From Myxococcota bacterium (GTDB lineage: Bacteria; Myxococcota_C; UBA6777), in contig JAKLKB010000108.1 in NCBI GenBank assembly GCA_023150835.1, positions 1 through 46,850 on the forward strand: a stretch of 46,850 nt of DNA, given 5' to 3'. This document shows, one piece after another, positions 26,276 to 34,695 of this stretch. The stretch's first letter is position 1, and the number at the start of each line of letters is the position of its first letter. Both the position numbers and the translations under genes were made by a program. Below the pieces are notes generated by a model. The model saw only the letters and a program-made list of their open reading frames with translations, was not told the DNA's origin and made no database searches.

Positions 26276-27016
26276 ATGCGGTATCTTGCTCGCCTTTTTG
26301 CGACTCTGGCGCTCGCGACCACGCTGATCGCTTGTCAACAATCGACGCCAAACAACCCCAACAATCCGAACAATCCGAACAATCCGAACAGTCCGAACAA
26401 AACACCCTCCCCCACCGATCCGCGCAGCAACAAGACCTTTCCTACACCCACAAGCGGCACAGAACCCAAGCACTTTGATGACCATTGGAAAAGCGCGACC
26501 ACCCAAGACGGAAACCATGCGCAGATCACGCCTTATCATGGCCGCCATGCCCGCCGTTTGAGCATCGAGCAGATCAAAAAATCCATCCCTCAACTGTTCA
26601 ACGGGCTGACGTGGACGGATAGCGCAAATGCCAATATGTTCGACAAATACGCTCTGACGCTCGGAAAAGCCGACTACATCGAAGTGACCGAAAACAATCG
26701 CGAAGCTTCCTCGTTGTTTATGAAGTTTATGGACGACATGGCGAGCTATGTTTGTTCAAAAGCGGTCGAAGCCGATCTCAAAAACCCCGATCTGATGAAA
26801 CGCAGCGTGATCCGCCACCCCGATGATGTCGATCAAACCTTACGCTTTTTGCGGCTCAAGTTTCATGCGGTGTTTGTTCCCAACACCTCGACCAAAGGCA
26901 TCGAAAAGCTGCGCAAGCTGCACGACGCTATCCGCACCAAAACCAACAGCGAAACCAAAGCGTGGACGGGCGTCTGTATCGCCATCGTCGCTTCTCCCGA
27001 CTTTTTCGCTTATTGA
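26276..27016 (+). CDS. Small lipoprotein of the DUF1549/DUF1501 operon
   Basis: 246 residues, AAGGAGG 6 nt before the ATG. A standard lipoprotein signal ends LIAC (Cys20), then an Asn/Pro repeat (NPNNPNNPN) acts as a tether. The body (about 80-246) has no recognised domain; YHGRHARRLSIEQIKKSIPQ and ADYIEVTENNREASSLFMKF are its clearest segments, and VCIAIVASPDFFAY ends it much as SSEEYR ends the preceding protein, which suggests a distant relation to DUF1585-type C-termini. It lies 35 bp upstream of the DUF1501 gene and is certainly in the same operon. Confidence 0.8.
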   Translation: MRYLARLFATLALATTLIACQQSTPNNPNNPNNPNNPNSPNKTPSPTDPRSNKTFPTPTSGTEPKHFDDHWKSATTQDGNHAQITPYHGRHARRLSIEQIKKSIPQLFNGLTWTDSANANMFDKYALTLGKADYIEVTENNREASSLFMKFMDDMASYVCSKAVEADLKNPDLMKRSVIRHPDDVDQTLRFLRLKFHAVFVPNTSTKGIEKLRKLHDAIRTKTNSETKAWTGVCIAIVASPDFFAY

Positions 27017-27051
27017 TCCGCCCTTGACCTTCAGGACGTTAGGAGTCAGCT

Positions 27052-28434
27052 ATGTTTTTGTCACGTCGCTTTTTCCTTCAATCGCTTGGGCTTGGCGCGG
27101 CTGGATCGTTTTTTTTGGGCCCGTGGAAAGCCCCCAATCTGTATGCTGCCAGTGATCTGGATCGCCGCTTTGTGTTTTGTTATTTCAACGGAGGTTGGGA
27201 TACACTTTTGAGCTTGGACCCCCGTGAATACGGCTTTTCAGACACCGACAATGGAAAAGCTCGCGATCTGCGCGTGGAACCCGCCTATTATCGCTTGCGC
27301 ACCACCTTTACCGACGGAACAACCGTCAAGCGCGAGCTGCTTCAACCCAAAGGGTCAACGATCCTCTACGGACCTGCGATGGAGCCGATGACCCGTCACT
27401 TTGATCAGACTTGCATCGTGCGCGGCATCTCAATGGACACCGTCACGCACGAAGTGGGCCGTCGTTACTTCATTACCGGCTTGCCCCCGCGTGGCTTGCT
27501 TGCCAACGGCTCTTCCGCTGGAACGCGGATCGTCGCCCAACAAGGCAAAAAACGCCCGATCCCCAACCTTGCGGTGCGCGTCGAAAGTTACAACCAAGGG
27601 CTTCCCGCTTACGCAAGCGGTCTCAAAGTGACAACGGTGGATGATCTGTTGCGTATGCTTCGCGATGGCGAACGCGCTCCCGATGCAGAGGTGCGCACGC
27701 TGCTCGAAGCCTACCGCAAAGAAGCCGAGATCTGCGACCCTGTGGCATTGAACACTGACGGCTTGTTGACTTTGTTGCGCGGCGCACAAACCGATGCTCG
27801 CACACTAATCGAAGAAAAATTGACGGATCACTTCAGTTTTCTTGATGCCACAAAGCCAGAGATGGTCGCGATCAAAAACCGCTACGGCATCACCTCAATG
27901 GCTTCGCCCCAAGCCCAAGCCGCTCTGGCTTTTCAAACCCTCAAGTTCGATGTGGCACAAACCATCTCGATCGAACTTGCAAGCGGACTCGACACCCACT
28001 TTGAAAACTGGGAGACCGATCAACCCGAACGCCAGTACCAAGGTTGGAAAGCCCTTGCGCAGCTTGTGGATGATCTCAAAGCAGAACCCCACCCACGCGA
28101 TCCCTCTAAAAAGCTGATCGATACGACCACCGTCGTGGTGTTCAGCGAATTCGCCCGCACGCCCATGATCAACAACCGTGAAGGCCGAGACCATTGGCTC
28201 GTCAACAGCGCTCTGTTGCTTGGAGCAGGTGTCCCCCATAACAAAGTCGTGGGGGCCTCCACCGAACAAGGCATGAACGCGCTTGCCGTCGATCCGATCT
28301 CGGGACAACCCACCAAGTCAGGCGGCACCGTGATCAACCCCCGCTTGATCCTCGCCTCTTTGATGGAAGGCGCAGGATTCAGCACCGAAGATCTCCGTGT
28401 ATCGGGACTTCCTTGTCTAATGGACAAAGTCTGA
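27052..28434 (+). CDS. Tat-exported DUF1501 protein
   Basis: 460 residues, GGAG 6 nt before the ATG. The N-terminus has a twin-arginine signal (SRRFFLQSLGLGAAG), so it is exported folded, possibly with a metal. FVFCYFNGGWDTLLSLDPRE is the opening of DUF1501 domains, and VVVFSEFARTPMINNREGRD HW (split here) is the conserved sulfatase/alkaline-phosphatase-like core with metal-ligand candidates. DUF1501 proteins are distant relatives of the alkaline phosphatase superfamily; their substrates are unknown. Last gene of the four-gene set. Confidence 0.9.
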   Translation: MFLSRRFFLQSLGLGAAGSFFLGPWKAPNLYAASDLDRRFVFCYFNGGWDTLLSLDPREYGFSDTDNGKARDLRVEPAYYRLRTTFTDGTTVKRELLQPKGSTILYGPAMEPMTRHFDQTCIVRGISMDTVTHEVGRRYFITGLPPRGLLANGSSAGTRIVAQQGKKRPIPNLAVRVESYNQGLPAYASGLKVTTVDDLLRMLRDGERAPDAEVRTLLEAYRKEAEICDPVALNTDGLLTLLRGAQTDARTLIEEKLTDHFSFLDATKPEMVAIKNRYGITSMASPQAQAALAFQTLKFDVAQTISIELASGLDTHFENWETDQPERQYQGWKALAQLVDDLKAEPHPRDPSKKLIDTTTVVVFSEFARTPMINNREGRDHWLVNSALLLGAGVPHNKVVGASTEQGMNALAVDPISGQPTKSGGTVINPRLILASLMEGAGFSTEDLRVSGLPCLMDKV

Positions 28435-28488
28435 GCGGCTTCGAATTGCGTGGTGCCGTTGGTTTGTTTTTTTGGTTTCGCTTGGATC

Positions 28489-28570
28489 GGACTTACGCGG
28501 TTCGATGGTTTTGGTGGGGGGTCACCCCATACCCCGCCATACGGTGTTGCTTGAAGTGCCGCGAACGCGG
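28489..28570 (+). repeat. Dispersed repeat family B, copy 2
   Basis: Begins GGACTTACGCGGTTCGATGG, followed by GGTGGGGGGTCACCCCATAC and ending GCCGCGAACGCGG. It is the best forward match to the element at 7196-7279. Confidence 0.65.
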
Positions 28571-28620
28571 GGGGTTTTGCCAACCGCGTGATCGCAATGT
28601 CGATGCGATCCTCTACCATC

Positions 28621-28686
28621 GCCCTGTCCTTGGGCGGCCACTGCCCCTACGTTTTGCGATCACGCTGTGGGTGGATTTTGTATGAT
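28621..28686 (+). repeat. Dispersed repeat family C, copy 3
   Basis: Contains GGGCGGCCACTGCCCCTACG, TTTTGCGATCACGCTGTGGG and a final TATGAT. The continuation matches 13632-13660. Its end may supply a -10-like TATGAT for the glycosyltransferase gene 51 bp downstream. With family B copy 2 it fills the 302-bp gap after the DUF1501 gene. Confidence 0.65.
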
Positions 28687-28736
28687 ACCTGTGCTAGAGA
28701 GACTTTTGTTTTGTCTTGTGGCACAGGGGGAATTTG

Positions 28737-30167
28737 ATGAGTCAGATCGCCTTTCTAAACCAGCCTTCTATCGGACATTTGAATACGCTTTTGAGCATCG
28801 CCAATCAGATGAAAGCGGAGGGGCATTCGACACGTTTCTTGGTTCCGGGGGGACGGGGCGTCAAGACAGGCATCCAGATCTTGGATACAGGGTTTGCGAT
28901 CCACCAAAAGATCGAACAAAGCGGACACGCCTTTTCGGCATTGCCGCCGGCATGGTCACCGTTGTGGAAAGCGTTGTTTTTGCCGCTCAAGTCGGGCTAT
29001 GCAGAGATCGAGCATGCGTTGGATATCTTTTCTTCGGGCCTTGACCACTACACACGCCACGTCCTCAAACAGATCGAGCGCGAGCGCCCGGATATCTTGG
29101 TGACGGACTTTGGTTTTCCTGCATCAAGCCTTGCTGCGGATATCGCGCAGATCCCGTTTGTGACGGTGTATCACAGCGGCTTGCCGTTTCGCGGAGAAGG
29201 GATCCCTGCGTTTGGAAGCGGCCTTCCCATCGGAGAAAGCGATGAGGCAGAAGCCAAAGCCTACGAGGCCCGTGAGGCCCGACTGTTGGAGCGGATCGAT
29301 GCACGCATCAATCAGGCCAGACGGGCGTTTGGGTTGCCTCCGATCGAGGCCGAGTTTTTGCGTCGTCCTTATTCGCCTTGGCTCAATGTGGTGACCAGCG
29401 CCACCGTGATGGAAGCGCCACGCCAAGATCTCGGAGAGCACACTTTTTTCGTGGGGCCTTGTATCGGAAAGCGGCTCGAATCTTCGGAGGTTTCATTCGA
29501 TTTTTTGCGAAAAGATGCCTACAAGATCTACGTCTCCCTTGGGACCGTGTTTAACCGCAAGCCAGAGGTCTTTCGCAAGATCTTGCGCAGCCTCGATCAA
29601 GAGGCGTATCAGGTGATCGTCAGCGCGGGCGGGGCGTATCCCGCGTTGAGCAAAGGCCCCCTCCCGTCCAATGCCAAGATCTTTCCGAGCGTTCCGCAGA
29701 TCCGATTGCTTTCCGAGATCGACTTGTTTGTTTCTCACGGCGGAAACAACAGCACCAACGAATCGCTTGCGGCGGGCAAGCCTCTGATCGTGCTGCCTGT
29801 GGGCGGAGAACAGGCGGACAATGGCAGCCGCGTGGTGTATCTGGGAGTTGGAAAAAAACTGGATATCCAGCATTTTGAGGAGGCGCAATTGCGTCTTGCT
29901 GTCGAAGAGATCCGCACCACGCCACGTTATCAAGAGCGAGCATCGCAGGTGAGGGAAGGGCTGCGCGAAACCGACGGAGTGGCCGCAGCTTCACGTTGCA
30001 TCGCATGGGTGGCTGCGCATCAAAAGCCCCTACAACGCCCAAAAGATATCCCTCTCACCCTCACACCTGCGGATCTCGACCGATGGTTGGGTTCATTCCC
30101 TGACCCTGCCACGAATCAACCCTCACCCCTGCCCTTCGGGCAGCCCCTCTCCCTGCGACGCTCGTAA
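28737..30167 (+). CDS. GT1-family (UGT/MGT-like) glycosyltransferase
   Basis: 476 residues from the ATG at 28737 (GGGGG 6 nt upstream). The GT-B fold is apparent: N-terminal half begins IAFLNQPSIGHLNTLLSIAN, the C-terminal half has IYVSLGTVF and the sugar-nucleotide-binding FVSHGGNNSTNESLAAGKPL with GGEQADNG after it. These are the conserved donor-site motifs of macrolide/UDP-glucuronosyl transferases. The acceptor is unknown (natural product, lipid or carotenoid). The last 35 residues are Pro-rich, encoded by a hairpin-forming sequence (CTGCCC, 3-base loop, GGGCAG), and are probably an added tail. The gene stands alone, convergent with the HEAT-repeat gene. Confidence 0.9.
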   Translation: MSQIAFLNQPSIGHLNTLLSIANQMKAEGHSTRFLVPGGRGVKTGIQILDTGFAIHQKIEQSGHAFSALPPAWSPLWKALFLPLKSGYAEIEHALDIFSSGLDHYTRHVLKQIERERPDILVTDFGFPASSLAADIAQIPFVTVYHSGLPFRGEGIPAFGSGLPIGESDEAEAKAYEAREARLLERIDARINQARRAFGLPPIEAEFLRRPYSPWLNVVTSATVMEAPRQDLGEHTFFVGPCIGKRLESSEVSFDFLRKDAYKIYVSLGTVFNRKPEVFRKILRSLDQEAYQVIVSAGGAYPALSKGPLPSNAKIFPSVPQIRLLSEIDLFVSHGGNNSTNESLAAGKPLIVLPVGGEQADNGSRVVYLGVGKKLDIQHFEEAQLRLAVEEIRTTPRYQERASQVREGLRETDGVAAASRCIAWVAAHQKPLQRPKDIPLTLTPADLDRWLGSFPDPATNQPSPLPFGQPLSLRRS

Positions 30168-30378
30168 AGCCTCGCTGCAAGGCGAGGGGAAACCAGAGAG
30201 CCGCGATTTTGGCCGCATGGAGCAGCGAACCAGCTTTTGTTTCCATCTGTGTCAAGGCTGACGCCAAGCCTGATCCACTCGATCCCTTCAGCTTTTTACA
30301 GCGAGCTTCGCTCTTCTTCCCCTTGCCTCCGCAGCACAGCAAGCGATCCGTCATGTACGTTTCTCTTGGATATCGTAT

Positions 30379-32694
30379 TTACGGATGGATGGGGAGAAAA
30401 GGGTGGAACGGGATCTCTTCGGAGAAGCGAAGAAAAGGATGGGGCGCGGTGGGAGGAGGGAGGGGTTCGAGCATCTCGATCTGGGTTTGGAGGATCAAGG
30501 AAAAGCGGTTGCGGTCGGGAAACCCCGAAGGGTTCAGGCGAAGGGCCATGACGCGATCGGCGCGGGAGTGTTCGGCCAGCTTGGAGAGGACGCGCAACAA
30601 AGCGTGGGGATCGCGGAGTTTGAGGTGCAGAGAAATTCGATGCAGCGAAAAGAAGCGACAGATCCGACGGGGGCTTGGAGAGGACTCGATGCGGCACAGG
30701 GGGAGCTTTCGTCGTGGTGTTTGCCATGAGAGATGGCGGATCGAGATCGTCGGATGTGTCAAAGCCGTGTGGAGAGCGGAGAGCAAGGGAAAGGCGGGGT
30801 CAAAGCGCCGTGAGGCGTTGGTGCCAAGCGGGATCAGCAGGCGTCGCATATCAAAGATCGCTTGTTCGATCTTGTCGGTGGATAGGTAAGAAACAGAGAT
30901 CCCGTTGACTTTGACATCGCGCAGGCGTTGTGCGCGCTCGAAACCGTTGAGGGTCAAGCGGCTGAGTTCGCGTGTTCCAAAAAGCAGCGTGGTGGCGCGG
31001 ACTTTTTCATTTTGGATATCGACGGACGCAAGGCGCGTGCGTGAGGGCATATAGCGAAACATCGCACGCAGGGCGGAGAAGACGCTTTCGAGATCAGCTT
31101 TTCCACGCCACGCTTCGGGATCGGTCCAACGGGCCGAAGGGAGGCGGTCGGAGGTGCGCCAAGCCCACAAGCCGAGGATACCGTCGTCCGTGATATCGGC
31201 TTCATCGCGGCGTTCGAACAGATCGCGAAAGATCAAACCAACGCGAGCACGCCGAGCCAATGCGCGCATGGAAGCCTCGATCTGTTCAAAGGCGATGTAT
31301 CGGGCGTCTCCAGCGCGTACGGTGTGTTGTTTTCCGTCGATGGAGACGGTGATCTCGCGTCGATAGCCTGTGTTGGGATAGAGTTGAAAAAAGCCCTTGT
31401 GTTGGAGAGAGCGCAGGAGATCCGCGAATTCTTGGGGGGGGAGTGCGATCTTCCAGATCTTTCCTGAGACAGGGGCCGGTTTGGCGTCCCATCGTGCATC
31501 GTGGATCAGCAAAGGCATCCAACCGACCCCAAAGACGGGATGGATCAGTCGGTACAAGATCCAGCTTTTTGGGGGTGGGTAAGTGGACGGGATCGCGGAG
31601 AGGGCGGTTGATGGGGCGGCTTGGTGTTGTTTCCATGCTTTGGCCGAGCGGATCTGCCAGATCCGCCAGAGCGGATAAGCGGGGCGTCGAGGAGGGAGAG
31701 GGAAGAGATGGGGGGATTGTTGATGAAGCTGCTGCGCAAGATCTGCGAGTAGAATGCGCGAAAGAAAGCGCAGCGAGCCGTTTTTGTGTCGACGAAAGTG
31801 CATCAGGCGGTCGACCGTTTGGGCATCGGGAAAGTTGGGCAGCAAGCGCAACAGGCTTGCGGTGGCGTTGATGGACATCGCGGTCGATTCGAGTCCTCGG
31901 AGGATGAGATGTCGTTGCATCGAAGAAGGCAACCGCGTGAGGGCATTGAGCGCGTGTTCGTGCAGCGTCGGGTCATGGTGTTGAAGGTAGCGCAAAAGGA
32001 TATCCGCGCAGCGTGTGATCTGGAGCATCCCCAAAGCGCGCAAGAGCAATCTTGGGCGGGTCGTGGTTGCAAAAGCTCGGCATATCGGGGCTTCTGCTTG
32101 TTGGCCGTAGGACAGCAGCCCTCCAAGGATCAACATCCCAGCTTGATCGTCGTATTCTTGGGCCATCTTGATTAACACCGATAATGCGGCTGGAGCTTTC
32201 CATTGAGCGAGGGCGATGGATGCAAGAAGTCGAACGCGAGGGCTTTTGTGTTCGAGGGCTTGTTCGAGCATGGGTTTGTGAGCGGGGCCACGCCGTGTCC
32301 ATTCGCCCAAGAGTGCGCGTTGTTGATCCCAGTTTCGGCGCTGGAACAAGGCGATCAGTTCGGTAGGCGTTTGGGTTTCTAGCGTGGGGAGCGGTAGATA
32401 GGGACTTTTGGGGCGCGAACGTCGAGGCTGTGGCTTGGGCAGCGCAAATGGCAGAGAAGTGGGGAGGCCTTGAGAAAGATCCACCGAGCGAAAGCTCTCG
32501 TCAGGTTCGGGTTTTTTGGGCAGAGGCTGATTTTGGGAAGGCGGCGACACACGCAAGGGCGGCGATATCCTCAAGGGTAGCGATATACGTAGTGGGCGCG
32601 ATGTAGGCCGAACATTCGGCTTTTCAGGTGTTGCCAAGGACGGAAGGCTGTGAAGTGCGACACACAGCCAGAGAGCCAACAAACAAAAACGCAT
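30379..32694 (-). CDS. Secreted HEAT-repeat-like protein
   Basis: 771 residues from the ATG at 32694, giving a clean signal peptide ending SLA at residue 21; 19 upstream codons are open. After it come a Pro/Arg/Ser-rich linker (RPLRISLPLRISPPLRVSPP), then from about residue 105 a helical-repeat region with HEAT-type units (KSPRVRLLASIALAQWKAPA, HDPTLHEHALNALTRL, KNGSLRFLSRILLADLA). The last 400 residues are mixed and unassigned, with several Trp/Arg-rich stretches. HEAT arrays bind partner proteins; the partner is unknown. The gene is alone on its strand. Confidence 0.75.
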   Translation of the reverse strand: MRFCLLALWLCVALHSLPSLATPEKPNVRPTSRPLRISLPLRISPPLRVSPPSQNQPLPKKPEPDESFRSVDLSQGLPTSLPFALPKPQPRRSRPKSPYLPLPTLETQTPTELIALFQRRNWDQQRALLGEWTRRGPAHKPMLEQALEHKSPRVRLLASIALAQWKAPAALSVLIKMAQEYDDQAGMLILGGLLSYGQQAEAPICRAFATTTRPRLLLRALGMLQITRCADILLRYLQHHDPTLHEHALNALTRLPSSMQRHLILRGLESTAMSINATASLLRLLPNFPDAQTVDRLMHFRRHKNGSLRFLSRILLADLAQQLHQQSPHLFPLPPRRPAYPLWRIWQIRSAKAWKQHQAAPSTALSAIPSTYPPPKSWILYRLIHPVFGVGWMPLLIHDARWDAKPAPVSGKIWKIALPPQEFADLLRSLQHKGFFQLYPNTGYRREITVSIDGKQHTVRAGDARYIAFEQIEASMRALARRARVGLIFRDLFERRDEADITDDGILGLWAWRTSDRLPSARWTDPEAWRGKADLESVFSALRAMFRYMPSRTRLASVDIQNEKVRATTLLFGTRELSRLTLNGFERAQRLRDVKVNGISVSYLSTDKIEQAIFDMRRLLIPLGTNASRRFDPAFPLLSALHTALTHPTISIRHLSWQTPRRKLPLCRIESSPSPRRICRFFSLHRISLHLKLRDPHALLRVLSKLAEHSRADRVMALRLNPSGFPDRNRFSLILQTQIEMLEPLPPPTAPHPFLRFSEEIPFHPFLPIHP

Positions 32695-32738
32695 CGGGAT
32701 CTTTTCTCCATGAGGACTGGCGCGGTTGGATTCGGTTG

Positions 32739-32855
32739 TGTGGGGTTTCACCCCACGCCCCGCAAGGGAGCGCGGCTCTATGGACCCCGTATTGGCGAAG
32801 AGACCGCAGGTTTTTCAACACAACGACCCTGTCGCTTGGGTGTTCGCGAACACGG
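32739..32855 (+). repeat. Dispersed repeat family B, copy 3
   Basis: TGTGGGGTTTCACCCCACGC, then GCGCGGCTC, GACCCCGTATTGGC, TTTTTCAACACAACGACCC, and a final TGTTCGCGAACAC. It is collinear with copy 4 at 38433. The start forms a strong hairpin (GTGGGG with CCCCAC). Its left edge lies close to the start of the HEAT-repeat gene. In 32856-33082 I see nothing further. Confidence 0.85.
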
Positions 32856-33082
32856 CTTTTTTGGCCACAAGTCACTCTTCTCTCCGTTTGAAAAACGCTG
32901 TTCGCCCCGAAAGCGACCAAGGCCGCCTTGCGAAGCAGGCGAAGCGAAGTTTGGGCCGCGCCCCACAACACAAATCAACAGACTTCTTATCCGCGATTGA
33001 ACACAGCGACAAGTGTGTCCTGTCTTGAGGACATGGCGACAAAGACGCCGAATGGCCGCTTGTTTGGGAAGAAAAAGCGGTG

Positions 33083-33112
33083 TTGACAAGTGGGGGGAGG
33101 GATCTGTACATA
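33083..33112 (+). promoter_or_regulatory. Sigma-70-like promoter of the nucleotidyltransferase operon
   Basis: TTGACA (33083-33088), an 18-bp spacer and TACATA (33107-33112), 54 bp before the first start codon. Confidence 0.6.
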
Positions 33113-33165
33113 CCAAGGGCGCGTTCGATGGCGGGGCAACAAATATTGTGTTGGAAAGGATCAGT

Positions 33166-33891
33166 ATGCAAGCGATCTTACTTTGTGGCGGATTATCGAC
33201 TCGTTTGGGAGACATTACAAAAGAGACCCCCAAGATCTTGTTGGAGATCGGCGGAAAGACGGTGTTGCAGCACCAAGTTGAATTGTTGGTAGAAGCTGGC
33301 GTTGAAGAAGTGGTGTTGGCGAGCGGCCATTTGCACGATATCTTGCAAGAGCGCGTGGGTTCGAGTCTTGGGGGGACGCCGATCCGTTATGTTCGCGAAG
33401 AAAAGCGCCTCGGCACAGGGGGCGCGATCAAAAATGCGATGAAGGCGATCACACGGTTTCCGGCCTTTGTACTCAACGGCGATATCTTGTTGGATGCTTC
33501 GTTGCGCAAGATGGCTTTGGCCTTGCGTCCAGAGATGGATGGGATCTTGTTGGGGGTTGAAGTCGAAGATGCCCGTAGCTACGGAAGGCTGGTGTTTGAG
33601 CCAGACACCCTGCATATCCAACAATTCGTGGAAAAAGATCCCAACCACCAAGGCGCAGGCCATATCAACGGCGGTGTGTATTTGTTCCAATCGTCGATCC
33701 AGTCATATTTTCCAGATAGAGAGAGTTTTTCGGTCGAGTACGATGTTTTTCCGTACGTCAAGAGCCTGTATATCCACCCGTACAAGGGGACATGGATCGA
33801 TATCGGAACGCCCGAAAGACTGGCCTTTGCGCGAGAAAACTTGACCCATCTGATCCAAGTTCAACGCGGCGAGGGGAATTCGCATGGGTGA
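33166..33891 (+). CDS. Sugar-1-phosphate nucleotidyltransferase
   Basis: 241 residues from the ATG at 33166 (AAGGA 5 nt upstream). The N-terminal LCGGLSTRLGDITKETPKIL is the nucleotide-binding signature of the NTP_transferase family (usual form GGxGTRLxxxTxxxPKxL); FVLNGDILLD contains the metal-binding Asp, and GHINGGVYLF and GTWIDIGTPE are further conserved segments. It makes an NDP-sugar from NTP and a sugar 1-phosphate. The short length resembles mannose- or heptose-1-phosphate guanylyltransferases (HddC/RmlA-like), but the sugar is not determinable. It overlaps the SAM hydrolase gene by 8 bp. Confidence 0.9.
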   Translation: MQAILLCGGLSTRLGDITKETPKILLEIGGKTVLQHQVELLVEAGVEEVVLASGHLHDILQERVGSSLGGTPIRYVREEKRLGTGGAIKNAMKAITRFPAFVLNGDILLDASLRKMALALRPEMDGILLGVEVEDARSYGRLVFEPDTLHIQQFVEKDPNHQGAGHINGGVYLFQSSIQSYFPDRESFSVEYDVFPYVKSLYIHPYKGTWIDIGTPERLAFARENLTHLIQVQRGEGNSHG

Positions 33892-34693
33892 GCGGCGACC
33901 GATCATCACGATGACAACGGACTTTGGGACGCAAGATGCGTACGTGGGGATCATGAAAGGCGTGATCGCGGGTATCGCCTCAGAGGTCGGTGTGATCGAC
34001 TTGAGCCACCAAGTCCCCCCCCAAGATATCCAAAAAGCAGCCTTTTTGTTGTGGTCAGCGGTGGAAGCGTTTCCTGCGGGGACGGTGCATCTGGTGGTGG
34101 TGGACCCGGGGGTGGGCAGTGCGCGCCGAGCGATCGCAGCGAGCGCGGGTGGGCACTTTTTTGTGGCCCCAGACAACGGTGTGTTATGGCCGTCATTGCA
34201 GCGTTTCCCAAAGATCCGCGTCGCTCATCTCGATAAGTCCGCTTTTTGGCGCAACGAAGTTTCGCACACCTTTCATGGCCGCGATATCTTTTCACCTGTA
34301 GCCGCGCATCTGGCGATGGGTACGCCGTTGTCGGAGCTGGGGACGATGATCGATGATCCTGCGGAGTTCGAGCTGTTTGACCTTGAGGGCGATGGTGAAC
34401 GGATCTGGGGGCGGGTGATCGAGGTGGATCGCTTTGGCAATCTTTGTACGAATATCTCGCGGGGGACGCTGCGGATGTTTGAAGAGCTTTCGGGGATCGC
34501 GTTGCATATCGGTTCGCACCGTGTGACGGGCGGAATCCATCGCACCTTCTCGGATGTCGAGGTCGGGGAGATCGTCGCTTATTTTAACAGCTTCGGTCTG
34601 CTCGAAGTGGCGGCGCGAAACGGCTACGCAGCGCGGATCTTGGATGTCGAGGTCAACGCACCCGTTTGGCTCACCACACAAGAGGGCATGTAA
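33884..34693 (+). CDS. SAM hydroxide adenosyltransferase (DUF62 family)
   Basis: 269 residues, GAGGGG 7 nt before the ATG. Family members hydrolyse S-adenosylmethionine to adenosine and methionine. Conserved segments: TDFGTQDAYVGIMKGVI (Asp/Tyr of the active site), VDPGVGSARR, APDNGVLWP, HGRDIFSPVAAHL and DRFGNLCTNI. All match the DUF62/SAM-hydrolase pattern rather than the fluorinase loop. It lies between a nucleotidyltransferase and an RNA methyltransferase that uses the same cofactor; the link may be only positional. Confidence 0.92.
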   Translation: MGERRPIITMTTDFGTQDAYVGIMKGVIAGIASEVGVIDLSHQVPPQDIQKAAFLLWSAVEAFPAGTVHLVVVDPGVGSARRAIAASAGGHFFVAPDNGVLWPSLQRFPKIRVAHLDKSAFWRNEVSHTFHGRDIFSPVAAHLAMGTPLSELGTMIDDPAEFELFDLEGDGERIWGRVIEVDRFGNLCTNISRGTLRMFEELSGIALHIGSHRVTGGIHRTFSDVEVGEIVAYFNSFGLLEVAARNGYAARILDVEVNAPVWLTTQEGM

Positions 34694-34695
34694 CT

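Noticed and set aside
30129-30143. Hairpin CTGCCC-TTC-GGGCAG as terminator
   Set aside because: It lies before the stop codon of the glycosyltransferase and has no T run after it.
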